DNA of 14,005 nt from DASUFI01 sp036274635 (GTDB lineage Bacteria > Planctomycetota > B15-G4), in contig DASUFI010000198.1 in assembly GCA_036274635.1 (NCBI GenBank), forward strand, positions 1 to 14,005. The letters are read 5' to 3'. Every line of letters begins with the position of its first letter. Within the stretch, counting starts at the first letter, position 1. Below, piece by piece: positions 13,735 to 14,005 of the stretch. The translations under genes and the position numbers were made by a program. The notes beneath the pieces were generated by a model that saw only the letters and a program-made list of their open reading frames with translations, ran no database searches and was not told where the DNA came from.

Positions 13735-14005
13735 CTAGGGGACGTCGATCCTCAGGCCGTTGCTGAGCGCCACACCGGACGGCGCGAGCGCGAAGCCCAC
13801 CTGCAGCACGACGACCGTGCCCGTCAGCGTCGCGACCGGCATCGAGGCCGCCAGCGCGAAGGCGCCGCTGCCGTTGGTCGTGACGGACAGCGGCAGCAGC
13901 ACGGGCGCGGCATACAGCTTGCCGCCCTTGAAGGGCAGCGCGGCCTCGGCCAGCGCCACGAGCATCAGGCCCGCCGTGGCCGATGGTCCGCCCGAGAGCT
14001 GCAGC
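13735..14005 (-). CDS. C-terminal domain of a secreted protein (5' part beyond window)
   Basis: About 89 codons are open from the right edge to a TAG at 13735. The sequence begins LQLSGGPSATAGLMLVALAE, continues with GGKLYAAPVLLPLSV and TNGSGAFALAASMP, and ends ALSNGLRIDVP. It is a beta-rich, Gly/Ala/Val-rich module of a type I associate with the extreme C-terminus of large secreted proteins in some Planctomycetota. The protease remnant on the left ends in a similar way (ATNGVRFELIVP), with comparable spacing of the preceding hydrophobic strand. The function of the whole protein cannot be judged, because the catalytic or binding part is off the window. The gene converges on tRNA-Val. Confidence 0.7.
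   Translation of the reverse strand, partial: LQLSGGPSATAGLMLVALAEAALPFKGGKLYAAPVLLPLSVTTNGSGAFALAASMPVATLTGTVVVLQVGFALAPSGVALSNGLRIDVP

Noticed and set aside
1..14005. CRISPR arrays, insertion sequences, integrase or prophage genes, rRNA and riboswitches
   Set aside because: No regularly spaced repeats, transposase motifs, phage genes or rRNA sequence were seen. The tRNA has no integrase or direct repeat next to it to suggest an attachment site.

Overview
The window is very GC-rich (clearly above 70% by eye) and densely coded on both strands. It looks like a chromosomal segment of a Gram-negative-type bacterium, most plausibly a Planctomycetota member. That placement is an inference. It rests on two secreted proteins whose C-termini end in the pattern (S/T)NG(L/V)R...VP, a short P/A-rich secreted protein with an AXA-type signal peptide, a sulfatase-like lipoprotein ending in LQQLGYVR, and a multihaem cytochrome lipoprotein. 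No plasmid, phage, IS or CRISPR signature was seen.

Left end (1-1650): a ferrochelatase gene (hemH, minus strand, cut by the window edge) lies just downstream of a TetR-family regulator, probably in one transcription unit. Diverging from the regulator is the remnant of a secreted zinc protease. It is broken by a frame change and lacks most of its catalytic domain.

Centre-left (1651-6583): an M20-family zinc peptidase overlaps tail-to-tail with rsmJ, a 16S rRNA methyltransferase on the minus strand. The rsmJ gene diverges from a large membrane protein resembling GT-C/PMT-type glycosyltransferases, which carries five TGGC repeats near its 5' end. The shared upstream region holds a strikingly AT-rich 7-1-7 palindrome that looks like a Fur-family box. 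A compact sensorless histidine kinase follows. A 42-nt near-perfect palindrome closes this part and probably acts as a terminator for both converging genes.

Centre-right (6582-11471): a minus-strand lipoprotein joins a metallophosphoesterase-like domain that has lost its metal ligands, a four-haem cytochrome c554-like domain and a helical-repeat tail. It is overlapped at its 5' end by a small NfuA-type Fe-S scaffold gene. Diverging from these is a natA-natB-like ABC export pair with a 4-bp ATGA overlap.

Right end (11472-14005): a P/A-rich secreted protein of unknown function diverges, with only 25 bp between start codons, from a sulfatase/alkaline-phosphatase-superfamily lipoprotein. A tRNA-Val(CAC) with its own promoter-like sequence follows. 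Last is the C-terminal end of a large secreted protein on the minus strand, running off the window.

No clear multi-gene novel system (defence, biosynthetic or mobile) is visible. The most interesting items are the pseudoenzyme-cytochrome fusion, the Fur-like palindrome, the decayed protease, the shared C-terminal domain and the sulfatase-fold hydrolase with threonine at the nucleophile position.
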